A DNA stretch of 64,000 nt from Chaetomium olivaceum (taxonomy: Eukaryota > Ascomycota > Sordariomycetes > Sordariales > Chaetomiaceae): positions 434,001 through 498,000 of the forward strand of contig JAYWVB010000002.1 of assembly GCA_039881045.1 (NCBI GenBank), read 5' to 3'. Made by a program: the position numbers and the translations under genes. The notes below the pieces were generated by a model. It searched no databases, was not told where the DNA came from, and saw nothing but the letters and a program-made list of their open reading frames with translations. Positions 21,657 to 33,493 of this stretch are shown one piece after another; position 1 is the first letter of the stretch, and each line of letters begins with the position of its first letter.

Positions 21657-23744
21657 CGCTATTTTGGGGGCGCAGTCGCCAACTTGTCGCGGCTTGATCG
21701 GTGATGGTTGGGAGACGCAGCGGGCTGCAGAAGTCGGCGCTGAGCAGGAAGGTTTTGCAGGTTGCGGTCCAGAAAAGGTTTACTTTAACCACGGGAGAAA
21801 ACAAAATTCCCACCTGGGAAACCGACTAACAATGGGTGCGAGCTTGACAAAAAACGAAAAGCATGGAGTCGTGATCTGAACTCCAGGTAACGGGCTTAGT
21901 GACCGGATCGCAGCCTGCATCCCACACGTTCAACGCCGAGCCCGCACAATGGAGTGCCATTACTGACAAGCGAGAATAATAGCAATACCATAATGATCTC
22001 TTTGTGCAGAATGTCCTTCATCTTTCAAGAGGGAGACGCGGGGCGCTGAGACCCCCAACAAGGCACACACATGCATCCCGGTTTTTCTCAAAGCTGAATG
22101 CAATGATGAAAGGTTTGAGTGCTTAATCTCAGGCTTTAAACACAGAACTTCTAAGCCAAAAAAGAAACAAGCCTTTGTGCAGCATGCTGCAACTGGTGCG
22201 AGCAACCGAACCGGTAACTTGAACACACAGCACAAAGCTGGTTGCTTCATTGCTGAACTGAGGTAGAATCTAAAATAAAACAAATCTCGGTTTATGCCTT
22301 TCTGATGCTTGTATCGACGTGCTTGAGGCATTAGAGCACAGGAAAAACCAAATCGATAACAGAGGAAGTAATTGCATGAAACTAGACTCGGGACGATGGG
22401 CAGCATACTTCTCCGCCATCAAGTCAGGGTTGGTGGTAGATTGCATAATTAGAAGACAAGTGACAAAAGGCTCCCATGGCCAACCGCCTAGCTTCCAACT
22501 CTTTAAAATTTGCCCTATCTATTCAGACCCATCCATGTGTTTGATCGGACCCTCTCCCATCTGTACGCAGTTGGTCTTGATTCCATATCACAGTCTCGCT
22601 CGAGGTTGTCTTTCCACGCAACGACACCTAAGAGCCAACGCCTCAAGCAACCCCTATATTTTCCGCGGATATCAACGGCACGGAATCCGCAGATATGCGA
22701 GTCTGGTGACAAGTCCAATCCTTTCGGTGAAGCCGGCCGCGTCGGCCCCCATCACCTTCCGACCCCAACAAGTGACTGCGCCGTTTTGAAAGGACTTGGT
22801 GTGGGCACTTGTGAAGATGTCGCACATATTCTGGGCGGTTCGGGGGTTTTTGGTTGGTGACAAGCGCCGACCTGTTGGTTCTGCTTCACACCACTTGACC
22901 CATGCAGGAGCTGACCCGCGCTTGTGGTTCGTGGTACAATTTTAATTAATGGTCCAGACCACCGGCGCCTCGACACACACTCCATATGCGGGCGGCTAGA
23001 ACGAGGCAATGTGGCTCGGTGTGCGCTCGGTGTGCCTTGCGAGTAGCCTACACACGTACCGTGATATTGGGCCGACAACAGCTCAGTTAGGCTAGGAGCA
23101 TTGGGGGCCGTGTGTGAAACTGTGTCTGGTTGATATAAAGACCTCGAACTGGCGAGCATCATGGCTCTGGAATGTCTCACAGCGACAGTCAACTCAGAGC
23201 CCAAATCATCCTTCGACATTGAATTTTGTCAAGGATTTCCAAGCAAGTCTCTCGCAATCCTACCACAAATCTCCGAACAACTCTACCCAAAGCACGGCAA
23301 CATGCTGCCATCTTTTTTGCTACGCTCCCTCTTTTGGAGCCCCCTGTACTTTGCCATTCTCGTCGCCGGTGGCCGTTCCGGCTACAACTCGGTCAACGAA
23401 ACGGACAACGCGCTGGACAGCAGGTCCAAGAACTCGGCAGCGGACGGCCAGACCGAATTGCACTAGACTTGCGGTCCACAACTATCCCTCAACCCGTCCT
23501 ACCCCCGAACGACGAGGGAGGAGGTTCGGTTACGACCACGCGTGAATCGATCCGTTGAAATTTGGGATGAGCTGAAGACGTTCAGCAGATCGGCATGGAA
23601 GATTTCCTAGGCCTCGCGGCCATCACCTGTTTGTTAAACGGTATTGGGTAGCTGTCATGGATACATTCGTTGCACCGGGGAAGGGCTTGATGCGGTGGGA
23701 TTATGCAGTGCGGGATCGTTAGCTTTCTTCGTGTACATGAAATA
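21657..23744. other. intergenic with no firm gene
   Basis: About 2 kb between the 7TM gene and the LINE. One weak candidate is a 54-residue plus-strand frame at 23302-23466 with a hydrophobic start (LLRSLFWSPLYFAILVAGG), which could be a small secreted peptide but has no other support. Confidence 0.35.
23730..23744 (+). repeat. LINE target-site duplication, 3' copy
   Basis: CGTGTACATGAAATA, identical to 27561-27575. It directly abuts the TAA-type tail of the element. Confidence 0.85.
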
Positions 23745-23892
23745 TTATTATTCATACTCCGCTGTGCCTTAAGGCGTGCCGGACCCTCAGCTATTTACTG
23801 TACAGGAAAACCGCGCCCTCACAGGCCGGATGAAAAACCCATACCAATCTTCAAGGAAAGTACACGTGTGTGAGCCTGCGAATACAAAGAGA

Positions 23893-23910
23893 GGAGGCCC
23901 CCTGGCCTCC
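23893..23910 (-). other. hairpin in LINE 3' UTR
   Basis: GGAGGCC and GGCCTCC form a perfect 7 bp stem with a 4-base loop just after the ORF2 stop. In LINEs, 3' UTR stem-loops can serve as reverse-transcriptase recognition structures. That role is an inference here. Confidence 0.5.
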
Positions 23911-23924
23911 GAAGGAGGGGCGTG

Positions 23925-26900
23925 TTAGGCCGCCGCTTCCAGCTCGAGCCTCCTAGCCAAACTGTACATCGGCAGCCTTCCTGAGTCCATCAGCCATCCC
24001 AGGACCCTCCTCGTGAGCCGTGCTGTTGCAGGATCAATACCGTGCAGAACAGAGTAAAAGTCCCGTCGCGTTCGAATTCCAGCTCTCTCCCATCTTCGAG
24101 TCAGCGGTGGGGCCAAACACCACACTACCAGGTGCTCGGCAGTCTCCCGTCCTTCGCCGCACTGGCAGGCGGGCGTTAGGATCTCTGGGACTCCTCGTGT
24201 AAACAGAAAGTCCCGTAGGCCTATTGCCCCCGTTCGGATCTGGACCAGCAGAGAACTCCTCGCCTTGGTGAGACCGTCGTGCCGTCTTAGGGTTTCCTCT
24301 CGGAATAGCGTCTCTCGCTGATGGTCAAAGTCGTCCGCTGGTCTGGTGATTGCTCTACCGTCCCGTTCCTTTAGCCACCTCGCTCTCCAGGCTTCCTCCG
24401 CTACCCTGTTTGTATCTACAGCTCCCCCCCCAGCGCGCAATCGTGCTTGCGGCGTTCTCCACTGCCGTGGGCTCCCGCAGTCCCACTGTTCGCGGCCGGC
24501 CCCTGCCGCCGTACCCCGACCGGAGTCTCTGCTGTATCTTGCGACAGGCGGTAAGAACGACGCTCCCTGCGGTCTTCTTGCCGCCCTGGCCGTCGTCTAA
24601 GTCGGTTCGCTGGAGCCTGGTTTCAAAGTCCGCAAGTCGCTTGTTGAGGTATAGGTCCAACGGTGGCACCCGCCTCCGTTTCAAGGTTGCGGATGGGAGT
24701 GTGCTTGAAGGCTCCCGTCACAATCCGCAAGCTTTTGTTCTGGGCCTTCCCGAGGGCCTTGGTGATGCCTTTCTTTACCGGCTCGCCTCCTACGTCCGTG
24801 GGGATGTGAAACGACGATGCGCCGTAGGCCAGCGCTGACCGGATGCACTTTGTGTACACTTCTCGCGCTTTAGCTAGCCCCAGTCCCCACGTCGTCGCCG
24901 CTAGCCTCGACAGGGCGTAGCTCTGGGTCTTCAGCTTCCTCTCCACCGCCGCAAGGTGGGCTTTCCAGTTGAGCTTCCGGTCTAGCCAGACTCCTAGAAA
25001 CCTGGCAGACTCTTTTGGTCTGACGGGGCTGGTGCCTCTCCCTGGGTTGGTGAGTTCCAGCTGGTTCGTCCACTGCCGTCGTCCCTTGTTGAAATGAATT
25101 AGCTCGCTCTTTTCCGGGGCGAACTTCATCCCCCGACTGTCCGCCCATCGCATACATGTTTCCCACGCCGCCTCCAGTTGCCGGACATTGGCCTCGGGTT
25201 TCGACCAAATACCAGGAGGTTGGTGTCATCCGCAAACCCCGTTATAGCCAAGTGAGGGTGCTCGTCTTTTAGCTGCTTGTATAATGAGGAAATATAGAGG
25301 ATGAAGAGGACAGGGGAAAGCGGTGAGCCTTGGGGACCCCTGCCCGAATTGCTGTCGTGCCGCCGTCTTGCCGTCAAAAAGGAGGGTGGCCTCTCGGCCC
25401 GTCAACCAGTCTTTTGTCCAGAGGACAAGCCACCTCGGGTAGCCCATTTCTCGCAGAGTTGCTAGTAGTCGTGTGTGGTTGACCGTATCGAAGGCCCCTG
25501 AAATGTCCAGTTGCAACAGGGATGCCGTGGCCTTTTGTCTCCACGCCTCCTGGACCTGGGCTACTACTAGCCGCACAGCCAGCTCCGTGGAGCGGTGTGC
25601 CCTGTTTCCCATTTGTTCGTCCGGTAGTAAGCCGTTGGCTTCTGCAGCTTGAGTGACCTTCCTGGCGACCACTGACTCTACTACCTTCCCTAGGGTCGGC
25701 AGTAGCGCAATGGCCTATATCCTCCTGGGGTCTGATACACTGGCGGTGCCTTCCCCGGCTTCGGTAGTACTATGGTCTTTGCCCTTTTGAACCGGTCGGG
25801 AAACCACCCCAGTTCCAGGCACCTCGTCGCCAGTACAGCGAGCACTTCAGCCAGTGGTGTTCCACATGCCTTCAGGAGACCCACCGGGAGCAGATCCTCC
25901 CCTGGCGCCTTCCAGGGGCTTGCTCTTCCTATCGCTTTCGTGATCTCGGTCGGCGTCACTGCCTGTGAGACGTCGAAGCCCGGGTTCCAGCTGTCCAGAA
26001 AGGCTTGGTCTCCCACGTCCGTTAGGTTGGCCGGTGGGTCCGGGAAGAACCTCTCGGCCAGTGCGCTGGCCTTCTGATCGTGCGTTTCGGCCGTTACCTG
26101 CCCGGACGAGTCCTTAAATGCCGGTAGCCTCGGCGGTTCCGGCGGTAAAAAGCTCCGTAGCCTAGCCCATCTCTCCAAGCTCCACATCTGATCGGGCTTC
26201 TTTGCCTCGCTTGCTTCCTGCAGGTTGTTCCTCCAAGCCCTCGTCCGTGCTTCTCGCGTTGTTCTGGCAAGGTCCTTGAGCCTTTCGCCGAGCTCCTCCC
26301 AACAGTACTCTGCCCGAGTCTCCTTCGCCAGCCTCTCGGCCCTCCTGGCCTCCCGGGCGGCCTGCTGCACCTCCACAGTCCACCAGTGAGAGCTGTAGCC
26401 GCAGCTCGCCTTCTTCCGTGGAGTGCTTTCCCCAGCGACCCATGTGAGCCACTCCACCAGGCTATCAAAAGCATTGTCGAGACCCTCGACTGTTCGGGTC
26501 CTGCTCAGTAGCCCATTCGGCCCCGGGTCTGTGAGACCCATGGCCCTACACAGCAGCTCTGATTCAGCTTTCACCCTCTCCCTGTCCATCTTCTTCCAGG
26601 CCCAGCCGTCTGGTTGGGTTGGCCTCGGCCCACGCCCTTCCCCGACCCTCGAGCACTTGTGGGTAGTGGTCTGACTTTCCGCGACATTCTTCCCCGTAGT
26701 ATACTGCCTGGAGGTTTTCCGAAGTCCAGAAGTGGTCGATGGTTGACGGGCGGCCTCGCGCGTCCCCCTGGGGAGCTCGCGTTGTCGCCCCCCTTGGAGT
26801 CCTGATGGTGAGGTCCCACAGGGAACCCAGCTGCAAAAGGTCTTCAGATTCCCTATCGTAGCGTCCGAACTCGTCCCACAGTGGGTTCTTAGGTTGAAGT

Positions 26901-27291
26901 CTCCTGCCAGAACCACCGGGTGGCTTGGCCTCTGCCGCCCTTGGAGGGCTCTCGGTACGTTCTCGCCGCCGGGGGGTTGTATATGGACCAAAGCTCGAAT
27001 CCGGGCCCTCCCTTCCAAGGTCCGCCTCTGGAAACCACACGCGGCACCAGTTCTCCGTGGCTTCGGAGTCCCACTGCCTGATTTCTAATCTTTTGCTTAC
27101 GTATATCGCCGCCCGCCCCTCGAGTTTGTGTACCAGGTGGTATCTGCTGCTCCGGGGCAGTATGTAGACTTCGTCGCCTTGTTAATCCACGGTTCTTGCA
27201 CCGCCAAGAGGTCGTATTTGGCCTCTTCCAGCAAAACTTCCAGTGTTTGCTTGATTCCTTCGGTGTTCCAGAGTAAGATTTTAATTTTCAT
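23925..27291 (-). pseudogene. LINE ORF2: endonuclease and reverse transcriptase, frameshifted
   Basis: The start (ATG at 27291) opens with IKILLWNTEGIKQTLEVL and LLAVQEPWIN, the beginning of an APE-type endonuclease, followed downstream by VVLAGDFNLR. The reverse transcriptase follows: ALVHIQ..., a LLQLDISGAFDTVNH block, PQGSPLSPVLFILY and the catalytic GFADDTNLL (about 25.2 kb). The C-terminal part has a cysteine/histidine knuckle CQCGEGRETAEHLVVWC (about 24.1 kb). Frame changes occur near 27100, 25690 and 25345, the last being a short C run before the PQGSPLSP motif, and again near 24.6 kb. I read it as one former polyprotein of about 1,100 residues. The product would nick target DNA and copy the element RNA into it, but this copy cannot do so. 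Confidence 0.85.
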
Positions 27292-27559
27292 CGCCTGCGA
27301 CGGTGATCGAGTCCATCGTAGTGTCTCCCTCGGCGTCGCGACGCTCCAGATTGGTAGTGGCCGGAGGGTTGGCGGAGGCGACAGGTGCTGGTCCACTGGC
27401 CGGCTCGGGCGCTCGGGGCGGCGGGGCGATGGTGTCGACACCGCTGACTATCGGGCTGGCGAACCGCACCCTCGGTACCTCGAAATTGATCCTGGTCTGC
27501 TGGGGGTCTAAGAGAGCCTGACGCTGGGCTGCGGCCGCAATCGTCGGTCTCCCTCTCAA
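27281..27559 (-). pseudogene. LINE ORF1 C-terminal remnant
   Basis: A Pro/Ala-rich frame runs from the 5' truncation point to a TAA stop at 27281-27283. It overlaps the ORF2 start: the ORF1 stop lies inside ATGAAAATTAA, whose ATG opens ORF2. Such an overlap is typical of a two-ORF LINE using reinitiation or coupled translation. Confidence 0.65.
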
Positions 27560-27560
27560 C

Positions 27561-27575
27561 CGTGTACATGAAATA
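27561..27575 (+). repeat. LINE target-site duplication, 5' copy
   Basis: CGTGTACATGAAATA, the same 15 bases as 23730-23744. It marks the 5' end of the inserted element. Confidence 0.85.
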
Positions 27576-27701
27576 ACAAATTCTTATTGATGCCGTTTTC
27601 ACCCTTCAAAGCCTAATCTGATAATAGCCTACTCGTTTGAGCTTCGTTGGACCCTCCCCATTCATGTATCGTTTCAAACAGGGCGTCAGGTTCCCACATT
27701 G

Positions 27702-29236
27702 TTATGCGTCTTTGGCTGGCTTCCCCACACCCTTGGTACCGAAGAACACTACTTGGACGGTGATATCATCCCGAAGATGGCGAGAGAACGGAGCATTGTA
27801 CGCGAGCAGGGTTGCTATCAGGCCGTGGTGGTTGCCGCCGAGCGAATTGCGCGTCAGGTGCACAGCAGCGTTGCCATCCTTGAATGTCGCCCTTTCTTCG
27901 ACATACCTTGGGCTCGCAGTCTTCAAACTCCGAAGCTGATGGAAGTCGAGGGTTTCGTATGTTGGCTCCGGCTCCCTGTTTCCCTTTCCTGGCGCGCCCA
28001 TGTCCCACCATTTCCCTACCAGATCGACGGCCTGCTGCGAAGTCAACCGATCCCATAATCCATCGCTTGCCATGATCAAAAAGGAGGGCTGACTGACGTC
28101 GATCTTGGTTGAGGTCACGACCGGCTCGGCAGTGAGGTATGGTGGGGTTCGGACTTCATATTTCGGTGGCAGAAGCGACGGGGATTGGAATCTCCGATAA
28201 AGGTCCTTTTGCAAGTCCACGGGCCACTTCCAACGGCCGTCTCCAAAGGCGCGAGAAACGGCGATCCCGAGAACACGCCCGTCCTTAGTGACGATATTTT
28301 CCTCGCCGGGATGTTCTCTCTGTAGCCTAGCAAACTCCTCAGGATTGTAGCCGGTCTGGTCCAATGATAATGGAACGGTCTCCCATGTGCCATCGGGCCG
28401 TTTACGACCCAAACCGCCCTCGAATCCCCAGTACACGCCACATGCAACGTGCTCGTGAGGGGGTCGTACATGGAAAGTAGCGCGCAAGAGCCGGCATACC
28501 CGGGCATGAGCCTGGGCAGCTTGTCCTGCAGCGGGATGTTGCTCTGGATGTTATCCAAAACCGTCTTCATTATGGCGTCGTCGAGCTTCACAAATGCGCG
28601 GATGATGGCGTCCTGCACCGCATCGTCGGTGGCTGCTGACTCTTTGCCCAGGGCGGGCTTGGCTTGCGCCAAACTGCCTCGCACAAAGGGCAGGAGCTGT
28701 TTCTCGAGCAGGTCGGCTGTCTGCCAGCCTGCGTGCCCGTCAAAGACGGCCCATGCGGCCCAGCGACCGCCGTCGTCCCGCGGGGACGGCAATTCGCCGT
28801 GGACGAAGCGGTCCTCGCATGGATTATTGGAGGCGACCTGCGAGCCGTCGTATCTGGCGATGCCGGGAATGTGTGTAACTGGGATGGAGTAGGAACCCTG
28901 TGAGAGAATGCGCGAGACGTCCTCTTTTGATGGGCCGAGTACTGGTGCAAGTTGGCCAGTGGGGGCACCACCCAAGCGTGGCATCTGTCCTGGCTGGTGA
29001 CGCTGGTCCTGATCGCCCTGTTGGTCGCGGCTGGTTGTCATCCACCAAATACCGCCTCCTCCCACCATAGTAGCCAAGGCGGTGTACCCCGCGGTCTTGC
29101 CATTTTGGCGCGAGGAGTTTGATGCCGATGCATTCGTAGCGTAATGGCGGGATATATTCGGTGGGGATTGCAGCCTGCGCAATGCGACTCCTTGGCCAAG
29201 CCGTTGGGTCGTCTTGAACGGGCGCAGCGACCACAT
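27702..29236 (-). CDS. mitochondrial PP2C-type protein phosphatase, one frameshift
   Basis: Read through one lesion, this is 511 residues with no intron. The first 30 residues are basic and Ser/Arg-rich, like a mitochondrial presequence, and a hydrophobic segment (about 50-67) follows. PP2C motifs are in order: NPCEDRFVHG, WAVFDGHAGWQTA, HVACTGDSRAV, the VSRAFGDGRWKWP block and IMASDGLWDRLTS. The metal-binding Asp residues of DGH and SDG are intact. This is the layout of the yeast PTC5 (pyruvate dehydrogenase phosphatase) group, so the likely role is reversing pyruvate dehydrogenase phosphorylation in the matrix. A single T is missing on the coding strand next to GCGGTTTGGG (28411-28413 in plus coordinates), between the SRAV and LGRKRPDGTWE blocks. 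Both halves are otherwise clean, so a sequencing error is the likelier reason. Confidence 0.85.
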
Positions 29237-29799
29237 CGTTTAATTGAGCGTGGTTCTGAAGGGGACCATGAGATCAAACCGTGTCGCGTGCTGAGCTCAC
29301 CCATCCAGGAGGCACGTGGTGAGGTGACCATTCTGCTCAAGTGTCTCTGAAAGGTCACTTTGTGGTTTACCCAATCGGGTTTGGTAGGAACGACCGGGGT
29401 GGTGAGCGCCCGATAACCCCTCCTTCGAGTTGCTTCACTGTTGCGGCCTCGACGTCTCACTGCTGGGAAAGCCCGCTTCACTGCCTTCAAAGGTTTCAAA
29501 TATTTTTGCTACCTGTTTTCTCTGACTCGTACATACACAGTGATTACTACCTCCTGTTAGCCGACTATCTCAACATATCAACCTGCTGGGGCAATTATTG
29601 ATTCTTAAATCAGCGACCCTAATCCAGCGAAGAGCACACCTTCTCGAAGACCAATCGCGATAATGCAAACCCCTACTCCTTGACCGTGTGCCTAATTCGA
29701 CCACCGACTCTTTTTTTCTGTTCCATCAGATGAGGGCACGACCCCACCTCCAATACTGAGCCACCTCTCCCGAGACAATCCGATGTCGGTTGGGACAGT
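29237..29799. other. intergenic, no gene seen
   Basis: This is the promoter side of the phosphatase gene and the 3' side of the opsin gene. No other feature is supported. Confidence 0.4.
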
Positions 29800-30800
29800 T
29801 TATTCTTCGTCTCCAATGCGGATTCTTCCCTCAGCAGCCGGGCCTTGCGACCAGTAGCCTCCAATGTCGATGTTGGACTCTGCGATGGCGCGGTGACTCA
29901 CGAGCAGCCAGAGACCGAAGACGGGCTTCGCGAGAACATCCAGCACGGCATAGATGATAATCTCGGTATCGACGTTTGTCTTGCGAGCCAAAGCGGTAAC
30001 ACCCCAAACACTAACGAGGCCGTCAGTAACGCGTTGACTAATAACCGAAGGAGAGAAACCAGATACTCACATCGGGTACGCCGCCCACAAAGCCAGCGAG
30101 TAGATGGCTAGTGACGCCCACAGCTTAGACACACGGGCGCCCTTGGGCTGGACGGTGCGCGTGCCGTGCAAACCGACATGCCACACGACGAACAAATATC
30201 CGAGGCATGAGATGACAAACCACCCCCACTTCTGGGCGGTGCCTTCGACGCCGTAGGCCGCAAACAAACCAGCCAGCACCATGACAACATTGGCAATCAG
30301 CGCCATAAGCGTGTGAGCACCGTCCACACCAGCCAACAGGCACAAGTTGAACAGCAGCAGCGGCGTCGACAGCGCCCAGTCAATATAGCGGGCCCAGTAC
30401 ACCTGGCGGCACTCGTCGTGGAAGGTATCCGGGATGCCGTGGCCGTGGCGGTCGCGCACCGGGTGGCAGCTGAGGGACGAGGCCTGGCCCGCCGCCATGC
30501 CGAAGTAGGCCAGCGCCGACGCCAGCGTCATCAGCGTCGTCGTCACGTGGTACACGCGCTTGGAGACGGGCACGTTCCACGACAGCAGCGCAAACACCCC
30601 GGAGAAGAGCGTCATGCCCGCGAAGATTACCCAGAGCGTGCGGTGGCCCGTCTCGGTGGACAATTGGAAGTGGGTCGGGTTGGCTGTGTTAAAAGGGGGT
30701 TGTTGGTTATTTTTGTCTTGCAAGCTGGAGGGGGATATAACGTACGGATGACCGTGGGAATTGGTCCCGGCTTGGAGGTTGTTGCTGCTGGGTAAAGCAT
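29800..30800 (-). CDS. fungal opsin (retinal-binding, bacteriorhodopsin family)
   Basis: Three exons (30800-30746, 30683-30071, 30010-29800; introns 62 and 60 nt) give 292 residues with seven TM helices. Helix C reads WARYIDWALSTPLLLFN, so the Arg82 and Asp85 positions of bacteriorhodopsin are Arg117 and Asp120, and the Asp96 proton-donor position is Asn131. Helix G reads IIIYAVLDVLAKPVFGLWLL, with the counter-ion Asp247 and the Schiff-base Lys251. The lysine makes it a true opsin rather than an HSP30/YRO2-type opsin-related protein, which lacks it. A light-driven pump or a sensor in the plasma membrane are the family options. Without an acidic donor the photocycle would be expected to be slow, which leans to a sensor. 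I start at 30800 because a longer in-frame start only adds a hydrophobic non-family stretch. Confidence 0.9.
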
Positions 30801-33493
30801 CTCGGCGACTTGATCGGGGGAATCATTTTGGGCAGCTGTTGCGATAAGTTGTTGTTGACTGCAGTGACTTGACGAATAAAAAGAAAAGAGTAGGAGATTT
30901 AGGAGAAACCATTGTTGGTGAAGAACATCATATAGTAGTGCGGAGACCAACCACCAAAATTTGCCATCCCATGGTCACCGGGTGTCGTCTTGCGCAACCT
31001 GGAAGCTTCGCTATGTCAGAGCGACGTCATACATTTTCCGAGTGCAACATCTAGTTTCTCCCCGGTCGCGAATTGACCAGCGCCTGGACCCAAGGTTTTG
31101 CAACATGGTTCAGACCACGTTTCGGTACAGTGCAGGCAGCATTCAACATTCCGATTCGACAGCCGGAACGTCGAAAGCTTGACGCTTTGAGCTCGCCATC
31201 CAATCGCCGCCATTCGTAGAGTGGTACACTTTTTTGTTGATGATCATCATTGAGTGGCGGGGAAAGCCGGTTGCAACCGAAGGCACCCCTTGTACTCCGT
31301 ATTAATGCAGGGTTGAGGTTAGCCAACCACATCATCGATTGCAATTCCCTTTCTCTCACAATTTCTGTTAAGTGGTGGTGGATTGGCTGAACAAAAGTTG
31401 GCTGACTCCAAGTCGACGTTGATTTATTAACGAGGTAACTATTTGTCCGAGATCTCAACGCTTGTTTACATGGCATGCTCCGGGACGAGATGACTACGGA
31501 AGCTCCGCAAGGTTCACTCAACTCCCTACCGACCTAAGAAAGGGGATATTCTTGGCCGCATGTTCGTGGACATATCCTCGCTGCCCGATCCACCTTATCC
31601 ATGCACGACCCTCGCCTTCTATCTAGGTATCTTAGTGGCCTTTGGAGTTGGCTTTGAGTGTTATCCATGCAGGAATTTCAGCCACATACTCGATCAAATG
31701 GGGATTCTCTTCGCTTGGCTCCTTGTCCCTTTCGGTATGGCCTTCTGTTGAGCAGCTTGAGTAGCTTGAGCTGAACCGCCAATGGTTGATGCGGATGACT
31801 AGTTGGTCTTGGATGCCCGCAGCACAACGCTGTGCGTAGACGGATGAAGTTGAGAACGGGGCATTGATCGAGGTTGTCAAGGGCTGCGCCGAAAAAGATG
31901 TGCTTTGAGATATGCCTGAAGCTTGTAAACAGTGTGGTGAAGCTGTACTTGCAGATAAGGGTTTCGTTTAGATGAGGTAGCACGGCGTCATGAAATCCAT
32001 GCTGGTGTATTGATCTTGAGCTTGAACTTCCTCTTTTTATATCTAAACTTCATCGGGAGGTTTCCCGATTCAACGAGTCCGTTCCCTGTTTTAAAAGCAG
32101 AGCAACTGAGTCACCAAGCGAAGGGGCGGTCAATATACAACTGTTTACCAGGGATCTATCCATACACAACAAACAGATCAGAGATGTGACGGTGTTGACC
32201 AAGCCGAAGCAACTTAATGAGGCCACGCAGGCCACGGCGGCGATCAAATGTTTCATTGGTAATGTGTATAAAAGTTCACATATTGTCAAAGAGGTTGAAG
32301 TTGCTCTGCTCGCTTCACTATAGTTACTACCAGCGGTGCCTTGCTCCGGAGTGACTTATGCGCCGTATTTAACGATGGTCCGCGGCCTGGGCCTCATTCG
32401 GCAACGGTGCAAGTCCGAACCAACCCCAGCAAGAGACAAGACGTCACGCTTGGCGTCCAATGGCGTCCACTTCCAGTTGAATTCAAAATGCCAACCTCCT
32501 GAGGCGATAACTGGCCAAGTCAATGGTCGCCTCGGAAACATCGATCGTGGCCCACATCAACTAGCCCGACTTGGTATGGGGTAACGGGCATCCGGGCTTT
32601 GAGACAAGAGTCACAACTCACAAGATGTTTGGTGTACGTAGGTAGACGGTTCAGGTTTGAATCCCGTGTGCCTGGATTGAATAGGCAACTCCCTCTTGAG
32701 CCCACCCATGGGAATAATGCGGGAGCAAGCTGCCACTGATTTGAAGTGTCAGGCAGCCTACCTGTAGGCTACGGACCCTGAGGTTAAAGATGGTGACGAC
32801 TGACGAGAGAGTTATCGCTGGCCGTTGTGTTGTCTTCCGAGTCATTTCTCGACCGCACCACTTCGCGGCGGGCGGTCTATGTGCTTAGTTGGCCCGGCCC
32901 TAGCCGTCCACGGACAATCAAAGTTGGTAGCACTCTAAAACTGAAGGTTAGGAGGCCCCGAAAGGTCCCTAACGCCAAGCCTGGCAGTGGCAAAGCGCCG
33001 TCGATGGCGGGGCTGCGAACTGCAAAAGATCTGACCAACACCCTCGATATGATTGGCTCGAGTCCAGCAAGTCCGCACGTGAGACGATCAGGACCGCCCC
33101 GCAACGCCCCGCAGTGCGGGCATGCCTGAGCCGATCAGTCTTGCCATTGGCTTGCAAAGCTGAAGCTTGGCCGCCATACCCCACTACGTCATCGCAGGGT
33201 ACCTAGCCGCTGGGGCCCAACACCAGGGCGGACCCAGGGAGAGGCCAACAAAGGAAGGATGAACGGGGCGGCTTGCCTGCTGTTCTTAACGTTCCAGTAG
33301 GCACCCGACCCTCTCCTTAACCATCTTTCAGACACCCGAACCTCCTAAGTTTGTCGCCCAAAATCCTCAGTTCTCCGCAAGCAACCCGCGCTTCCAAGTC
33401 AAGTCTGTTGCTCAGCTCGACCCACGATCGAACAACTCGCAAGCACAACCAACCCAAACCCAACCACTTCCCCACCTTCCACAACAACACACA
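30801..33493. other. 2.7 kb without a supported gene
   Basis: Both strands hold only short frames. A minus-strand frame starting at 32256 has a signal-peptide-like beginning (MKHLIAAVACVASLSCFG) and 68 residues, so a small secreted protein is possible but unproven. The last 190 bases are the pyrimidine-rich leader of the Cys-Pro repeat gene. Confidence 0.4.

Larger units (their letters stand above)
23745..27560 (-). mobile_element. 5'-truncated non-LTR retrotransposon (Tad/I-like LINE)
   Basis: A minus-strand LINE of 3.8 kb flanked by a perfect 15 bp target-site duplication. From its 5' side it holds the tail of ORF1, then ORF2 with an endonuclease domain, a reverse transcriptase and a C-terminal zinc-knuckle region. 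It ends in a TAA-type repeat tail rather than poly-A. It lacks the 5' UTR and most of ORF1, the usual result of incomplete target-primed reverse transcription. ORF2 is interrupted by several single-base shifts, so this copy is not autonomous. Base composition is GC-rich, with no obvious heavy RIP. The element has jumped into an intergenic site and breaks no gene I can identify. Confidence 0.9.

Noticed and set aside
22752..23219. 155-residue minus-strand frame between the 7TM gene and LINE
   Set aside because: No motif, no intron pattern joining to neighbours, and overlapping plus-strand frames of similar length.
32640..32700. GGTTCAGGTTTGAATCCCGTG, resembling a tRNA B box
   Set aside because: The T-arm-like word is not matched by an acceptor stem, A box or anticodon arm at the right distances.
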